From: Loktanella fryxellensis
GTDB taxonomy: Bacteria > Pseudomonadota > Alphaproteobacteria > Rhodobacterales > Rhodobacteraceae
Direction: 5' to 3'
NCBI RefSeq assembly: GCF_900110065.1
Contig: NZ_FOCI01000007.1
Span: forward strand, 62,001 to 126,000
Length of the DNA stretch: 64,000 nt
Shown here: one piece after another, positions 15,541-24,297 of the stretch
Numbering within the stretch: position 1 is the stretch's first letter
Layout of the letters: each line of letters starts with the position of its first letter
Notes under the pieces: generated by a model
What the model was told of the DNA's origin: nothing
Seen by the model: only the letters and a program-made list of their open reading frames with translations
The model's database searches: none
Made by a program: the position numbers and the translations under genes

Positions 15541-17118
15541 ATGGCGAAAATCGCGTTTATCCTGCTGTGCCACAAGGATCCGGACGCGATCATTCAGCAG
15601 GCGCGACAGTTGACCGCCGTGGGCGACTGCATCGCGATCCACTTCGATGCCCGCGCACCGCGAGAGGCCTATGACCGCATCCAGACGGCATTGGCCGACG
15701 ACCCGAACGTCGCCTTTGCCAGCCGTCGCATCCGATGCGGCTGGGGCGAATGGAGCCTGGTGCAGGCGACGCTCTATGCGGTCGAGGCGGCGGTGGCCGC
15801 GTTCCCGCGCGCCACGCATTTCTACATGGTGTCCGGCGACTGCATGGCGATCAAATCGGCCAGCTTTGCGCATGATTTTCTGGACCGCCATGACAAGGAC
15901 TACATCGAAAGCTTCGATTTCTTCGACAGCGACTGGATCAAGACCGGCTTCAAGGAAGAACGCCTGATCTATTGGCACTGGTTCAACGAGCGCACGCAGA
16001 AGCGGCGCTTCTACTGGAGTTTCTGGGCGCAGCGCCGCTTCGGGATCACACGACAGGTGCCTGCCGACCTGCAGGTGATGATCGGCAGCCAGTGGTGGTG
16101 CCTGCGCCGCCGCACGATCGAGGCGGTCCTCGATTTCACGCGCACCCGGCGCGACGTGATGCGGTTCTTTCGCACGACGTGGATCCCCGACGAGACGTTC
16201 TTTCAGACCGTCGTGCGCCACCTGATCCCGGGGAAGGAGATCGAGACGCGCACGATGACGTTCCTGATGTTCACCGACTATGGAATGCCCGTGACGTTCT
16301 TCAACGACCACTACGACCTGCTGCTGGCGCAGGATGCCCTGTTCGCCCGCAAGATCAGCGCCGAGGCGAAGGAGCTGAAGGCGCGGCTGGGCGCGCTCTA
16401 TGCCTCCGAGCGGCAGGATTTCAGGATTTCGAACGAAGGGCGCAACCTGTTCACCTTCCTGACGGGGCGTGGCCGGATCGGGCGGCGGTTCGCGCCACGG
16501 TTCTGGGAAACCGAAAGCAGTCTGGGCCGCGAGCGCGAGTTGTTGATCGTGACATGCAAGAAATGGCACGTCGCAAAGCGACTGGTGGCGGCGATCCGCG
16601 ATCAGACGACCGTTCCGGCCATCGACTATCTGTTCAACGAGGAACGCACCGACATGCCGGACCTTGGCGGGATCGCCGCGAGCCTTGGCAAACGGACGCG
16701 GCACCGGCGGGCGTTGATGCGGATGTTGTTCGACTATTACGCGACGGAGCGGATGGTGATCTGCCTCGACACGTCCAGTCTGGACCTGATGCAGGATTTC
16801 TTCTCGGACCGGTCCATCACCCGTCTGCTGGAGATCGAGTGCGCGATGACCGACGACTATCTGATCGGCCATGCGCGACGGACGGGACTGGCCGGAGAGC
16901 AGACGTCGTCCGATGCCTTGGCGCAGATCCTGCCGACCGTCCGGTTCGACATCCTGTCGGAGGCTGACCGCATCCGCGATGCGGGCTTTGCCAACCACGT
17001 GCGGATCCGCGAAAGTGCCGGCCCCGCCGAGAATGCGACGGCGATTGCCGCATTCCTGAACGTGCCGCCGGAAACGGCCGGCAGCATCGCCCAGACCCCC
17101 TACCTGTTTGCCGATTGA
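15541..17118 (+). CDS. GT14-like (core-2/I-branching type) glycosyltransferase, two-domain
   Basis: 525 residues. The N-terminal part (about 1-300) resembles the beta-1,6-N-acetylglucosaminyltransferase/xylosyltransferase family: MAKIAFILLCHKDPDAI, a mid VSGDCMAIKS motif, QWWCLRR and WIPDETFFQT are typical of GT14 folds. The C-terminal part (about 330-525) is a separate domain beginning LLIVTCKKWHVAKRLVAAI that occurs with such enzymes in Rhodobacteraceae (DUF5928-like). I chose the ATG at 15541 because the family N-terminus begins there; in-frame ATGs at 15481 and 15496 are alternatives. It is divergent from the sulfotransferase operon and probably acts in the same glycan pathway. Confidence 0.8.
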   Translation: MAKIAFILLCHKDPDAIIQQARQLTAVGDCIAIHFDARAPREAYDRIQTALADDPNVAFASRRIRCGWGEWSLVQATLYAVEAAVAAFPRATHFYMVSGDCMAIKSASFAHDFLDRHDKDYIESFDFFDSDWIKTGFKEERLIYWHWFNERTQKRRFYWSFWAQRRFGITRQVPADLQVMIGSQWWCLRRRTIEAVLDFTRTRRDVMRFFRTTWIPDETFFQTVVRHLIPGKEIETRTMTFLMFTDYGMPVTFFNDHYDLLLAQDALFARKISAEAKELKARLGALYASERQDFRISNEGRNLFTFLTGRGRIGRRFAPRFWETESSLGRERELLIVTCKKWHVAKRLVAAIRDQTTVPAIDYLFNEERTDMPDLGGIAASLGKRTRHRRALMRMLFDYYATERMVICLDTSSLDLMQDFFSDRSITRLLEIECAMTDDYLIGHARRTGLAGEQTSSDALAQILPTVRFDILSEADRIRDAGFANHVRIRESAGPAENATAIAAFLNVPPETAGSIAQTPYLFAD

Positions 17119-17130
17119 GGAGTGCCGACC

Positions 17131-17493
17131 ATGACATTCGACTATGACGACCGGAACATCTTTGCCCGCATCCTGCGCGGCGAGATCCCGAACAGCACCG
17201 TGTTCGAGAACGACCATGCCTTGGCCTTCAAGGATATCGCCCCGCAGGCCCCGGTGCATGTGCTTGTGATCCCCAAGGGGCCGTATGTCAGCCTCGATCA
17301 CTTTGCCGCCGCCGCCAGTGCCGACGAGCAGGTCGGTTTCTTTCAGGCGGTGGCAGAGGTCTGCCGGATCAGCGGCGTGGACGAGGGGTTCCGCGCCATC
17401 GCCAACACCCGCAGCCACGGCGTGCAAGACGTGCCGCATTTCCACCTGCACATCCTGGGCGGGACGCGGCTGGGCCGGATGTTGCCCGCCTGA
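17131..17493 (+). CDS. HIT family nucleotide-binding hydrolase (HinT-like)
   Basis: Purine nucleoside phosphoramidase-type protein of 120 residues. The histidine triad is [10 protein letters not shown] at the C-terminus, preceded by [20 protein letters not shown] and [13 protein letters not shown], as in HinT. The ATG at 17131 was preferred because an AGGAG site lies eight bases upstream; an in-frame GTG at 17122 is too close to it. It follows the glycosyltransferase by 12 bases but is a housekeeping protein with no clear link to it. Confidence 0.93.
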   Translation: MTFDYDDRNIFARILRGEIPNSTVFENDHALAFKDIAPQAPVHVLVIPKGPYVSLDHFAAAASADEQVGFFQAVAEVCRISGVDEGFRAIANTRSHGVQDVPHFHLHILGGTRLGRMLPA

Positions 17494-17555
17494 GGCACGG
17501 CACCGGTTGGCCCACCGGGCCGACGCTCACCCCACGCGCCTCTCTGTGCCTGTCG

Positions 17556-18488
17556 TTACCGACCGGAGGTCAGCGACAGGAACACCTCTTCGAGGTCGGG
17601 CTGTTCGCTGGTGACGTCGCGGATGGTGATGCCTGCGGCCTGCACCGCGTCGATGACCCGACCTGCGGGAATCTCGCTCGACCTGTAGGTCAGGGCAAAG
17701 GAGCCGTCGTCGCGCCGTTGCCCGGATATGCCGTGGGGCAGGGGGGGCAGTTCGGCATGTTCCGCATCGGGGCGGATCACCAGCGTCTTGCGATCCAGCG
17801 TGCCCAACAGGTTGGCCGTGGTGTCGCGCACGATCATCTCGCCGTGGTTGATGATCGCGATCTCGTCGCACATCGCCTCGGCTTCTTCGAGGTAATGGGT
17901 CGTCAGGATGATGGTCATGCCGTCGTCGTTCAACTGCCGCACGTTCTGCCACAGCATGTTGCGCAATTCGATGTCCACACCGGCGGTGGGTTCGTCGAGG
18001 ACGAGGATCTGGGGCGAGTGCACCAGCGCCTTGCCAAGCAAGAGCCGCCGTCGCATGCCGCCCGACAGGGACCGGGCATAGGCGTCCGCCTTGTCCGACA
18101 GACCGATCAGGTCGAGGATCGCATCGGTGCGCCGCTGCGCCTTTGGCACGCCATACAGCCCCGCCTGCACGTCCAGCGATCCGCGCGGCGTAAAGAACGG
18201 GTCGAGGTTCGGTTCCTGCGGCATGATCCCGATGGCGGCGCGGCTTTGACGCGGGTTCACGTCCTGATCGAAGCCCCAGATGCGCACGCTGCCCGCGGAT
18301 TTCAGCACCAGACCGGCCAGCACGTTGATGAGCGTCGATTTGCCGGCCCCGTTCGGTCCCAGCAGGCCAAAGATCGACCCGCGCGGAATGTTCAGGTCGA
18401 TGCCCTTCAGCGCCTCCTTGGCGGGGGACTTGCCGGTGGCGGCATAGGTCTTCTTCAGGCCTGCGATCTCGATGGCGTTGTCGGTCAT
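17556..18488 (-). CDS. ABC transporter ATP-binding protein (DrrA/CcmA-like)
   Basis: 310-residue ATPase of the export-type ABC-2 class. Walker A is [17 protein letters not shown] (about 43-59), the Q-loop is GIMPQEPNL, the signature is [15 protein letters not shown], Walker B is [12 protein letters not shown], and the switch histidine lies in [10 protein letters not shown]. The roughly 80-residue C-terminal extension is typical of DrrA/NodI-like subunits. The ATG at 18488 gives the family start [15 protein letters not shown]. No permease gene lies on either side, so its membrane partner must be encoded elsewhere. Confidence 0.88.
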   Translation of the reverse strand: MTDNAIEIAGLKKTYAATGKSPAKEALKGIDLNIPRGSIFGLLGPNGAGKSTLINVLAGLVLKSAGSVRIWGFDQDVNPRQSRAAIGIMPQEPNLDPFFTPRGSLDVQAGLYGVPKAQRRTDAILDLIGLSDKADAYARSLSGGMRRRLLLGKALVHSPQILVLDEPTAGVDIELRNMLWQNVRQLNDDGMTIILTTHYLEEAEAMCDEIAIINHGEMIVRDTTANLLGTLDRKTLVIRPDAEHAELPPLPHGISGQRRDDGSFALTYRSSEIPAGRVIDAVQAAGITIRDVTSEQPDLEEVFLSLTSGR

Positions 18489-18587
18489 GGGGGCTTTCCG
18501 TGGACTTGCGGGGCTGGCACCGGCCCTGCCGCTGCGATAGTGTCGGCACTGATCTATGGCGGGTGCATCCCGCGACAACAGACAGGC

Positions 18588-18776
18588 ATGCGCATGACAC
18601 GTCCGGCACCGGAAACCAAGATCGTCGACACATGGAAAGTCGCCTGCGACGGCAGCGGCCCCGGTCTGGGCCATCCGCGGGTCTGGCTGGCGATCCCGCA
18701 CGACACCGGCTGGGTCGAATGCGGCTATTGCGATGCGAAGTTCGTCCATGCGGATTTCGCGGAACAGCACGATTGA
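18588..18776 (+). CDS. Zinc-finger (CHCC) protein, complex I NDUFS6-like
   Basis: 62-residue protein with a CHCC zinc-finger domain (PF10276). The ligands Cys20, His29, Cys45 and Cys48 lie in [17 protein letters not shown] and [11 protein letters not shown]. Homologues are close to the mitochondrial complex I subunit NDUFS6, and alphaproteobacterial complex I contains such a subunit, so assembly of respiratory complex I is the likely role. Either ATG (18588 or 18594) could start it. Its stop overlaps the TTG start of the next gene. Confidence 0.88.
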   Translation: MRMTRPAPETKIVDTWKVACDGSGPGLGHPRVWLAIPHDTGWVECGYCDAKFVHADFAEQHD

Positions 18777-19393
18777 TCCGTCGTCTGGCGCTGGCGGTCC
18801 TGCTGGCGCCGGTGCTTTATCTGCTGGCAGGCACGCTGGGTGGCGCGATCCGGATTGGTGAGGTGGCCGATCCGCCTGACGCCGCGGTGCTTTTGCTGCA
18901 CGGCCCCATCCACACTGATATCGTCCTGCCGGTCACGCCAGAGGTGCGACGGTCGTTCGCGTTTCTGAAAGCGTCCGGCATGGCGATGGACGATCCGGCG
19001 ATCCGGTGGATCGTGATCGGCTGGGGCGCGCGTGATTTCTACATGCGCACCGCGACGGCAAGCGATCTGGCGATAGGTCCGGTGATGCGGGCCATCGCCG
19101 GTGACAGTGCGGTGATCCGCGTCGAAACCGGTGGCACCGAGTGGGATACGTCGCAACTGGCGCAGGTGCCGCTGACGGCTGCGCAGTTCACCCGGCTGGT
19201 GGGCACGATCCGCGACAGCTTTGCCGACACGGTGCCGCTGGCGGGGCCGGGCTTCAACGCGTTTGATGCGTTCTATCCGGCGCACGGGCGATTCAATCTG
19301 CTGCGGACCTGCAACGTCTGGGTCGGCAACGTGCTGCGGCAGGCGGGCGCGCGGGTCGGAATCTGGACCCCATTCACATGGACGCTAGTCTGA
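18773..19393 (+). CDS. TIGR02117/DUF2459-like conserved protein
   Basis: 206 residues with an N-terminal signal anchor ([18 protein letters not shown]) and conserved blocks [28 protein letters not shown] and [17 protein letters not shown]. These match the family first noted near urease genes (TIGR02117, DUF2459). No ATG gives the signal anchor, so I place the start at TTG 18773, which overlaps the stop of the zinc-finger gene. That overlap suggests coupled translation. The conserved His and Cys suggest a periplasmic hydrolase-like fold, but the function is unknown. Confidence 0.78.
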   Translation: MIRRLALAVLLAPVLYLLAGTLGGAIRIGEVADPPDAAVLLLHGPIHTDIVLPVTPEVRRSFAFLKASGMAMDDPAIRWIVIGWGARDFYMRTATASDLAIGPVMRAIAGDSAVIRVETGGTEWDTSQLAQVPLTAAQFTRLVGTIRDSFADTVPLAGPGFNAFDAFYPAHGRFNLLRTCNVWVGNVLRQAGARVGIWTPFTWTLV

Positions 19394-19435
19394 CGGTATG
19401 CCAGAACCAGCGTAACGCTGACGAAGGATGGGCAC

Positions 19436-22240
19436 ATGACGACGCAATTCGGCCAAGGCTGCCACCTGCACCTGATCGACGGTTCGGCCTTCATCTTTCG
19501 CGCCTATCACGCGCTGCCGCCGCTGACGCGGGCGTCCGACGGCCTGCCGGTGGGCGCGGTGTCCGGCTTCGTCAACATGCTTCAGCGGTATATCGAGGGG
19601 AACAGCGGACCTGATGCCGCGACCCATGTGGCGGTGATCTTTGACAAGGGCAGCCACACGTTCCGCAACGACATGTACGACCAGTACAAGGCCAACCGCG
19701 AAGCGATGCCCGAGGATCTGCGCCCACAGATCCCGCTGACCCGTCAGGCCACCCGCGCCTTCAACATCGCCTGCGAGGAATTGCAGGGGTTCGAGGCCGA
19801 CGACATCATCGCCACCCTGTCCCATCAGGCCCGCCGTGCCGGTGGCCGCGTCACGATCCTGAGTTCGGACAAGGACATGATGCAACTCGTCGGCGACGGC
19901 GTGGACATGCTGGACCCGATCAAGAACAAGCGCATCGACCGCGACGGCGTCATCGAAAAGTTCGGTGTCGGTCCGGAACGCGTCGTCGACGTGCAGGCGC
20001 TGGCGGGCGACAGCGTCGACAACGTGCCGGGCGCACCGGGCATCGGGATCAAGACCGCGGCGCTGCTGATCAACGAGTTCGGCGATCTGGAAAGCCTGCT
20101 GGACCGCGCGTCCGAGATCACCCAGCCCAAGCGCCGCCAGACCCTGATCGACCACCGCGCGCAGATCGAATTGTCCAAGCGTCTGGTGCAGCTCGACTGC
20201 GACATGGAGCTGCCCTTCACCATCGACGATCTGGAAATCCGCGACCCCGACCCGGAGGTTCTGCTGGGCTTTCTGGCCGAGATGGAGTTCCGCACCATCA
20301 CCAAACGCATCGCCGACCGGCTGGGCGCCAAGGCCCCGGTGATCGAGGCGGTCCCCGCGCCCGACGTGCCCGTAGAGGATGCGAAACCCTTTGGCGGGTA
20401 TGACTGCGTGCGGACGATGGACCAGTTGCAAGTCTGGATCGACCGGATCAGAGAGCGCGGTTACGTCGCCGTCGACACCGAGACGACATCCCTGAACGAG
20501 ATGCAGGCGGAGCTTGTCGGCATCTCGCTCTGCGTCGATGCGGGCACCGCCTGCTACATCCCGCTGGCGCACAAGGCGGCCAAGCAGGACGACCTGTTCG
20601 GGTCCGACGCGCGCGCCGAGGGGCAGATGGACATGGCCACCTGTCTGGCCGCGCTAAAGCCCGTGCTGGAGGATGCGAGCATCCTCAAGATCGGGCAGAA
20701 CATGAAATACGATGCCAAGGTCTTTGCCCTGCTGGACATCGCCGTGGCCCCGATCGACGACACGATGCTGCTGTCCTACGCCCTTCATGCGGGTCTGCAC
20801 GGGCACGGCATGGACACGCTGTCGGAAACCTATCTGAAACATCAGCCGATCCCGATCAAACCGCTGCTGGGGTCCGGCAAATCCGCCATCACTTTCGACC
20901 GGGTGCCGATCGACGATGCGGTGGCCTATGCGGCAGAGGATGCGGACATCACCCTGCGCCTGTGGCAGCTGCTGAAACCGCAACTGCATGTCAAACAGGT
21001 CACGACGGTCTACGAGACGCTGGAACGCCCGTTGGTGCCCGTGCTGGCGCGGATGGAGATGACCGGCATCAAGGTCGACCGCGACACCCTGTCCCGCATG
21101 TCCAACGCCTTTGCACAGAAGATGGCGGGACTGGAGGACGAGATCCAGACGCTGGCGGGGCGCAAGTTCAATGTGGGCTCCCCCAAGCAGTTGGGGGAAA
21201 TCCTGTTCGATGAATTGAGCCTTGCGATGCCCGACGGCAAGAAGCCGTCCACGGGCAAGACAGGCGCCTATTCCACCGGCGCCGACGTGCTGGAGGATCT
21301 GGCGACGATCCACGACCTGCCGCGCCGCATCCTGGACTGGCGGCAGCTGGCCAAGCTGAAATCGACCTATACCGATGCGCTGCAGGATCACATCGACCGC
21401 GACACGGGGCGGGTGCACACGTCCTATTCCATCGCGGGCGCTGTGACCGGGCGCCTCGCGTCCACCGATCCTAACCTGCAGAACATTCCCGTCCGGTCAG
21501 AAGAAGGGCGGCGCATCCGCGAAGCCTTTATCGCCGACGATGGCAAGGTGCTGGTCAGCCTTGACTATTCCCAGATCGAATTGCGCATCCTCGCCCATGT
21601 GGCGGGGATCGAAGAGTTGAAGCAGGCGTTCCGCGACGGCGTGGACATCCACGCGCTGACGGCGAGCGAGATGTTCGACGTGCCGCTGGACCAGATGACG
21701 TCCGACATCCGCCGTCAGGCCAAGGCGATCAACTTCGGCGTGATCTATGGCATCAGCGGCTTCGGCCTTGCACGCAATCTGCGCATCCCGCGCGACGTGG
21801 CGCAGGGGTTCATCGACCGCTACTTCGAACGTTTCCCCGGCATCCGCGCGTACATGGACGACACCGTGCGGTTCGCGAAGGATCACGGCTATGTCCAGAC
21901 CCTGTTCGGCCGCAAGATCAACACGCCGGAAATCAACGCCAAGGGTCCGCAGGCGGGGTTCGCAAAACGCGCCGCGATCAATGCGCCGATTCAGGGCACC
22001 GCCGCCGACGTCATCCGCCGCGCGATGATCCGCATGCCTGCCGCCATCGCGGGCCAGCCCGCCAGGATGCTGCTGCAGGTCCACGACGAGCTGTTGTTCG
22101 AGGTCGATGACGGCGCGCAGGACACCCTGATCGCCACCGCCCGCGACGTGATGGAAAACGCCGCCGACCCGGCGGTGAAGCTGGACGTGCGGCTCGCGGT
22201 CGAGGCGGGGCAGGGCGCAAATTGGGCCGCAGCACACTGA
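19436..22240 (+). CDS. polA: DNA polymerase I
   Basis: Full-length, 934-residue three-domain enzyme for Okazaki fragment processing and excision repair. The N-terminal 5' nuclease has LIDGSAFIFRAYHALPPL and FEADDIIATL. The 3'-5' exonuclease is intact, with catalytic acidic residues in VAVDTETTSLNEM and ILKIGQNMKYD. The polymerase domain has motif A VSLDYSQIELRILAH, the O helix RRQAKAINFGVIYG and motif C LQVHDELLFEV. The ATG follows an AAGGATG site. It stands alone between the TIGR02117-like gene and the PPOX stress gene. Confidence 0.98.
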   Translation: MTTQFGQGCHLHLIDGSAFIFRAYHALPPLTRASDGLPVGAVSGFVNMLQRYIEGNSGPDAATHVAVIFDKGSHTFRNDMYDQYKANREAMPEDLRPQIPLTRQATRAFNIACEELQGFEADDIIATLSHQARRAGGRVTILSSDKDMMQLVGDGVDMLDPIKNKRIDRDGVIEKFGVGPERVVDVQALAGDSVDNVPGAPGIGIKTAALLINEFGDLESLLDRASEITQPKRRQTLIDHRAQIELSKRLVQLDCDMELPFTIDDLEIRDPDPEVLLGFLAEMEFRTITKRIADRLGAKAPVIEAVPAPDVPVEDAKPFGGYDCVRTMDQLQVWIDRIRERGYVAVDTETTSLNEMQAELVGISLCVDAGTACYIPLAHKAAKQDDLFGSDARAEGQMDMATCLAALKPVLEDASILKIGQNMKYDAKVFALLDIAVAPIDDTMLLSYALHAGLHGHGMDTLSETYLKHQPIPIKPLLGSGKSAITFDRVPIDDAVAYAAEDADITLRLWQLLKPQLHVKQVTTVYETLERPLVPVLARMEMTGIKVDRDTLSRMSNAFAQKMAGLEDEIQTLAGRKFNVGSPKQLGEILFDELSLAMPDGKKPSTGKTGAYSTGADVLEDLATIHDLPRRILDWRQLAKLKSTYTDALQDHIDRDTGRVHTSYSIAGAVTGRLASTDPNLQNIPVRSEEGRRIREAFIADDGKVLVSLDYSQIELRILAHVAGIEELKQAFRDGVDIHALTASEMFDVPLDQMTSDIRRQAKAINFGVIYGISGFGLARNLRIPRDVAQGFIDRYFERFPGIRAYMDDTVRFAKDHGYVQTLFGRKINTPEINAKGPQAGFAKRAAINAPIQGTAADVIRRAMIRMPAAIAGQPARMLLQVHDELLFEVDDGAQDTLIATARDVMENAADPAVKLDVRLAVEAGQGANWAAAH

Positions 22241-22245
22241 GGCGC

Positions 22246-22271
22246 GGAACAAGATCGGTGGGACTGGGGTT
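22246..22271 (+). promoter_or_regulatory. Candidate EcfG-type promoter of the PPOX stress gene
   Basis: GGAAC (22246-22250), 17 bases, GGTT (22268-22271), 33 bases before the start codon. This is one mismatch from GGAAC-N16/17-CGTT. It begins six bases after the polA stop. Confidence 0.4.
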
Positions 22272-22304
22272 CGTCAGGTGAAACTTTCACCAAAGGACGA
22301 CACC

Positions 22305-22787
22305 ATGACCAAGGATGCAAAAGCCGATTTCTGGGACCGCGTGGACGACGTGCAGGCCGGGATGCTCGGTGTGACCAGCAACACCAAGCTGGTACCGATG
22401 TCGCCCAACCTGCGCAAGGACCGCGACGGCAAGATCTGGTTCATCGCCGCCGCCGGCGAGGATATCGTGAACGCCGTCTCGGCCGGCGCACAGGACGCCC
22501 GTTTCGTGATCGCCGATGCGAAATCGGGCCTCTACTCCAACATCGAAGGCTCGCTCGCCCATGTGGAGGACAAGGCCGTCCTGGACGAGATCTGGAACGC
22601 CGTCGCCTCTGCCTGGTTCGAGGACGACAAGGACGATGCCGATATCCGTCTGCTGTGCCTGACCCCGCGCAACGCGCCGACGTGGTTCACGACGACCAGC
22701 GGCGTCAAGTTCTTTTACGAGATCGCCAAGGCCAACCTGACGGATGCAGAGCCCGACACAGGCTATAAGGCCGACCTGACGTTCTGA
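22305..22787 (+). CDS. Pyridoxamine 5'-phosphate oxidase-like general stress protein
   Basis: 160-residue flavin-type split-barrel protein of the GSP26 (general stress protein 26) group: ADFWDRVDDVQAGMLGV, WFIAAAGEDIV, and a C-terminal APTWFTTTSGVKFFYEIAKA. Family members bind FMN or FAD but are not true pyridoxine-synthesis enzymes. The ATG at 22305 was preferred over an in-frame start 27 bases up because AAAGGACG precedes it. The possible EcfG-type promoter in front agrees with a stress role. A bidirectional terminator separates it from hsp20. Confidence 0.87.
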   Translation: MTKDAKADFWDRVDDVQAGMLGVTSNTKLVPMSPNLRKDRDGKIWFIAAAGEDIVNAVSAGAQDARFVIADAKSGLYSNIEGSLAHVEDKAVLDEIWNAVASAWFEDDKDDADIRLLCLTPRNAPTWFTTTSGVKFFYEIAKANLTDAEPDTGYKADLTF

Positions 22788-22810
22788 TCGGTTTGGCGCA
22801 CACGATATGA

Positions 22811-22838
22811 AAAAGGCGGGCCAAACGGCCCGCCTTTC
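22811..22838. terminator. Bidirectional terminator between PPOX and hsp20 genes
   Basis: Perfect 11-bp stem AAAGGCGGGCC / GGCCCGCCTTT with an AAAC loop; A and T tracts on both sides serve both convergent genes. Confidence 0.85.
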
Positions 22839-22853
22839 GCGTCTCTGACAGAC

Positions 22854-23321
22854 TTAATTAACGGCTTTGGCATCCAGCACGTCGGCGCGGCTTGTGCCGG
22901 CCTTTTCGATGGCGATGCGGCGCGGCTTCAGCGCCTCCGGCACCTCGCGGCACAGGTCGATGTGCAGCATCCCGTCCGCATGGCTGGCGCCCGTCACACG
23001 CACGTGGTCGGCCAGATGGAACCGACGCTCGAACGCGCGTGTGGCGATGCCGCGGTGCAGATACTTGCGGGTGCCTTCATCCTCGGCCTTGCGGCCCGTC
23101 ACGATCAGGGCGCGGTCGTTGACCTCGATCCCCAGATCGGCGTCGGAAAATCCGGCGACGGCGATCGAGATGCGCCAGGCGTCATCCTCGGTCTTTTCGA
23201 TGTTGTAGGGCGGGTAGGTGGACTGGCCGACGTCGGCGGCCAGAGCGCGATCCATCAGATCGGCAATCTGGTCAAAGCCGACGGTGGCACGGTAGAGCGG
23301 TGTCAGGTCGAACGTACGCAT
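22854..23321 (-). CDS. Hsp20/IbpA small heat-shock protein
   Basis: ATP-independent holdase chaperone of 155 residues. It begins MRTFDLTPLYRATVGFD, the class A rhizobial-type IbpA start. The alpha-crystallin domain spans about residues 35-125 (YNIEKTEDDAWRISIAVAGF to HIDLCREVPEALKPRRIAI). The ATG at 23321 lies at the right distance from an AAAAGG ribosome site; two upstream in-frame ATGs are too close to it. A near-consensus sigma-32 promoter lies about 100 bases upstream, and the leader contains a strong hairpin (23354-23376), so heat control is likely. Confidence 0.93.
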   Translation of the reverse strand: MRTFDLTPLYRATVGFDQIADLMDRALAADVGQSTYPPYNIEKTEDDAWRISIAVAGFSDADLGIEVNDRALIVTGRKAEDEGTRKYLHRGIATRAFERRFHLADHVRVTGASHADGMLHIDLCREVPEALKPRRIAIEKAGTSRADVLDAKAVN

Positions 23322-23353
23322 GGTGGTCATCCTTTTCAAAGCGACAACGAGGT

Positions 23354-23376
23354 GGCCTTCCCGTTCGGGACAGGCC
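23354..23376 (-). promoter_or_regulatory. Hairpin in the hsp20 leader
   Basis: Dyad GGCC-(TG)-TCCCG-AA-CGGGA-(A)-GGCC in the predicted 5' leader of hsp20. Leaders of small heat-shock genes in alphaproteobacteria often fold as RNA thermometers. The ribosome site itself does not pair obviously with this hairpin, so it may only be an upstream stem of such a structure. Confidence 0.35.
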
Positions 23377-23419
23377 GCAGGTGGGGACGGCCCGTCATGG
23401 CACCGTCCTGATGAAAAAT

Positions 23420-23446
23420 CTGGGGATCGGTCGACCCGGTTTCAAG
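23420..23446 (-). promoter_or_regulatory. Sigma-32 (RpoH) promoter of hsp20
   Basis: On the minus strand, CTTGAA (23446-23441), 15 bases, CCCCAG (23425-23420), compared with the RpoH consensus CTTGAA-N13/15-CCCCAT. It lies in the gap between the protease gene stop and hsp20. Confidence 0.65.
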
Positions 23447-23460
23447 ACCCGCACGTCCCC

Positions 23461-24255
23461 TCAGGGGCGGACGAATTTCGCCCCGGTGTCGTTGCGGCTG
23501 CCGCTGGTGGTAAAGCGCGGCGCAGGTGCAACCGGTGGGATCTGGCCGTTCCTGTGCGCCTGCAGCAGCCCGTCGATCTGCGCATCCAGACTGGCCGCCA
23601 GCGACACCGGGCCGTCGGCCGATGTGCCCTTGGCCGATACCACCGCCACGATCCGGTCGCGCCCGCCCGCGCGCATGAACACTGGCGCACCGCTGGCCCC
23701 GAAATCTGCGGCGCAGGTCATCATCACGACGCCGCGCAGCGCGTCGATCACGTGGCAGGTGCGCTGCAGGCTGGCCGCATTGGCCCGTTCGCGCGCATAG
23801 GACACGACGGACAGCGACGCCCCGCGTCCGGGGGCGGCCCCGGTGGGGTAGGGCGCAAGGCTGGGCAGGCGCACCGGGCGGTCGAGTTCGAGCACCGCCA
23901 GATCGACGGCGACCGCGTCGTTGTCCGCCTTGGCGCCGTTGTGGACGTAGGATGGATGCGGCGTGACCCGGATCACTGCCCGCGTCGCCGCCGCACGACC
24001 GTCACGCAGGCCTGCAAGGAACGTGAATTGCGCGGCGGGAATGGCGGCACCGCTATCCTCGTACACGCAATGCGCCGCCGTCAGGATCAACGTATCAGAG
24101 ATCAGCGACGCCGTGCAGAACCCGCTGCGGTCGATGTCCAACCGCCCGACCGCCTCCCAGCCGCGGCTGACGTCGCCGGTGTCCAACGTCCGCAGGTCGG
24201 TGTCCTGCGCCTTGGCGGCGGTCGCAAGGAACAGAAGCAATAGGATCAGTCGCAT
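23461..24255 (-). CDS. Secreted trypsin-like serine protease
   Basis: 264 residues with a signal peptide (MRLILLLLFLATAAKA, cleaved near residue 16). It has a chymotrypsin-fold triad: His in LTAAHCVYED, Asp in NDAVAVDLAVLELD, and Ser in FGASGAPVFM. The nucleophile motif is Gly-Ala-Ser-Gly in place of the common Gly-Asp-Ser-Gly, a variation seen in V8-like bacterial proteases. It has no PDZ domain, so it is not DegP. The ATG at 24255 was chosen over a TTG one codon up. The following gene, hsp20, has its own promoter in the gap. Confidence 0.85.
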   Translation of the reverse strand: MRLILLLLFLATAAKAQDTDLRTLDTGDVSRGWEAVGRLDIDRSGFCTASLISDTLILTAAHCVYEDSGAAIPAAQFTFLAGLRDGRAAATRAVIRVTPHPSYVHNGAKADNDAVAVDLAVLELDRPVRLPSLAPYPTGAAPGRGASLSVVSYARERANAASLQRTCHVIDALRGVVMMTCAADFGASGAPVFMRAGGRDRIVAVVSAKGTSADGPVSLAASLDAQIDGLLQAHRNGQIPPVAPAPRFTTSGSRNDTGAKFVRP

Positions 24256-24297
24256 CAACGGCCCCGGGTTGCGTCGCAGCCCGCGTCTGACGGGCGA

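Noticed and set aside
15442-17451. A 669-codon minus-strand frame over the glycosyltransferase and HIT genes
   Set aside because: It spans two real plus-strand genes and has low-complexity His/Arg/Gln-rich composition.
17494-17555. GTTGGCCC-ACC-GGGCCGAC hairpin as terminator between the HIT and ABC genes
   Set aside because: The stem has a G-T pair and there is no T run on either strand, so termination is doubtful.
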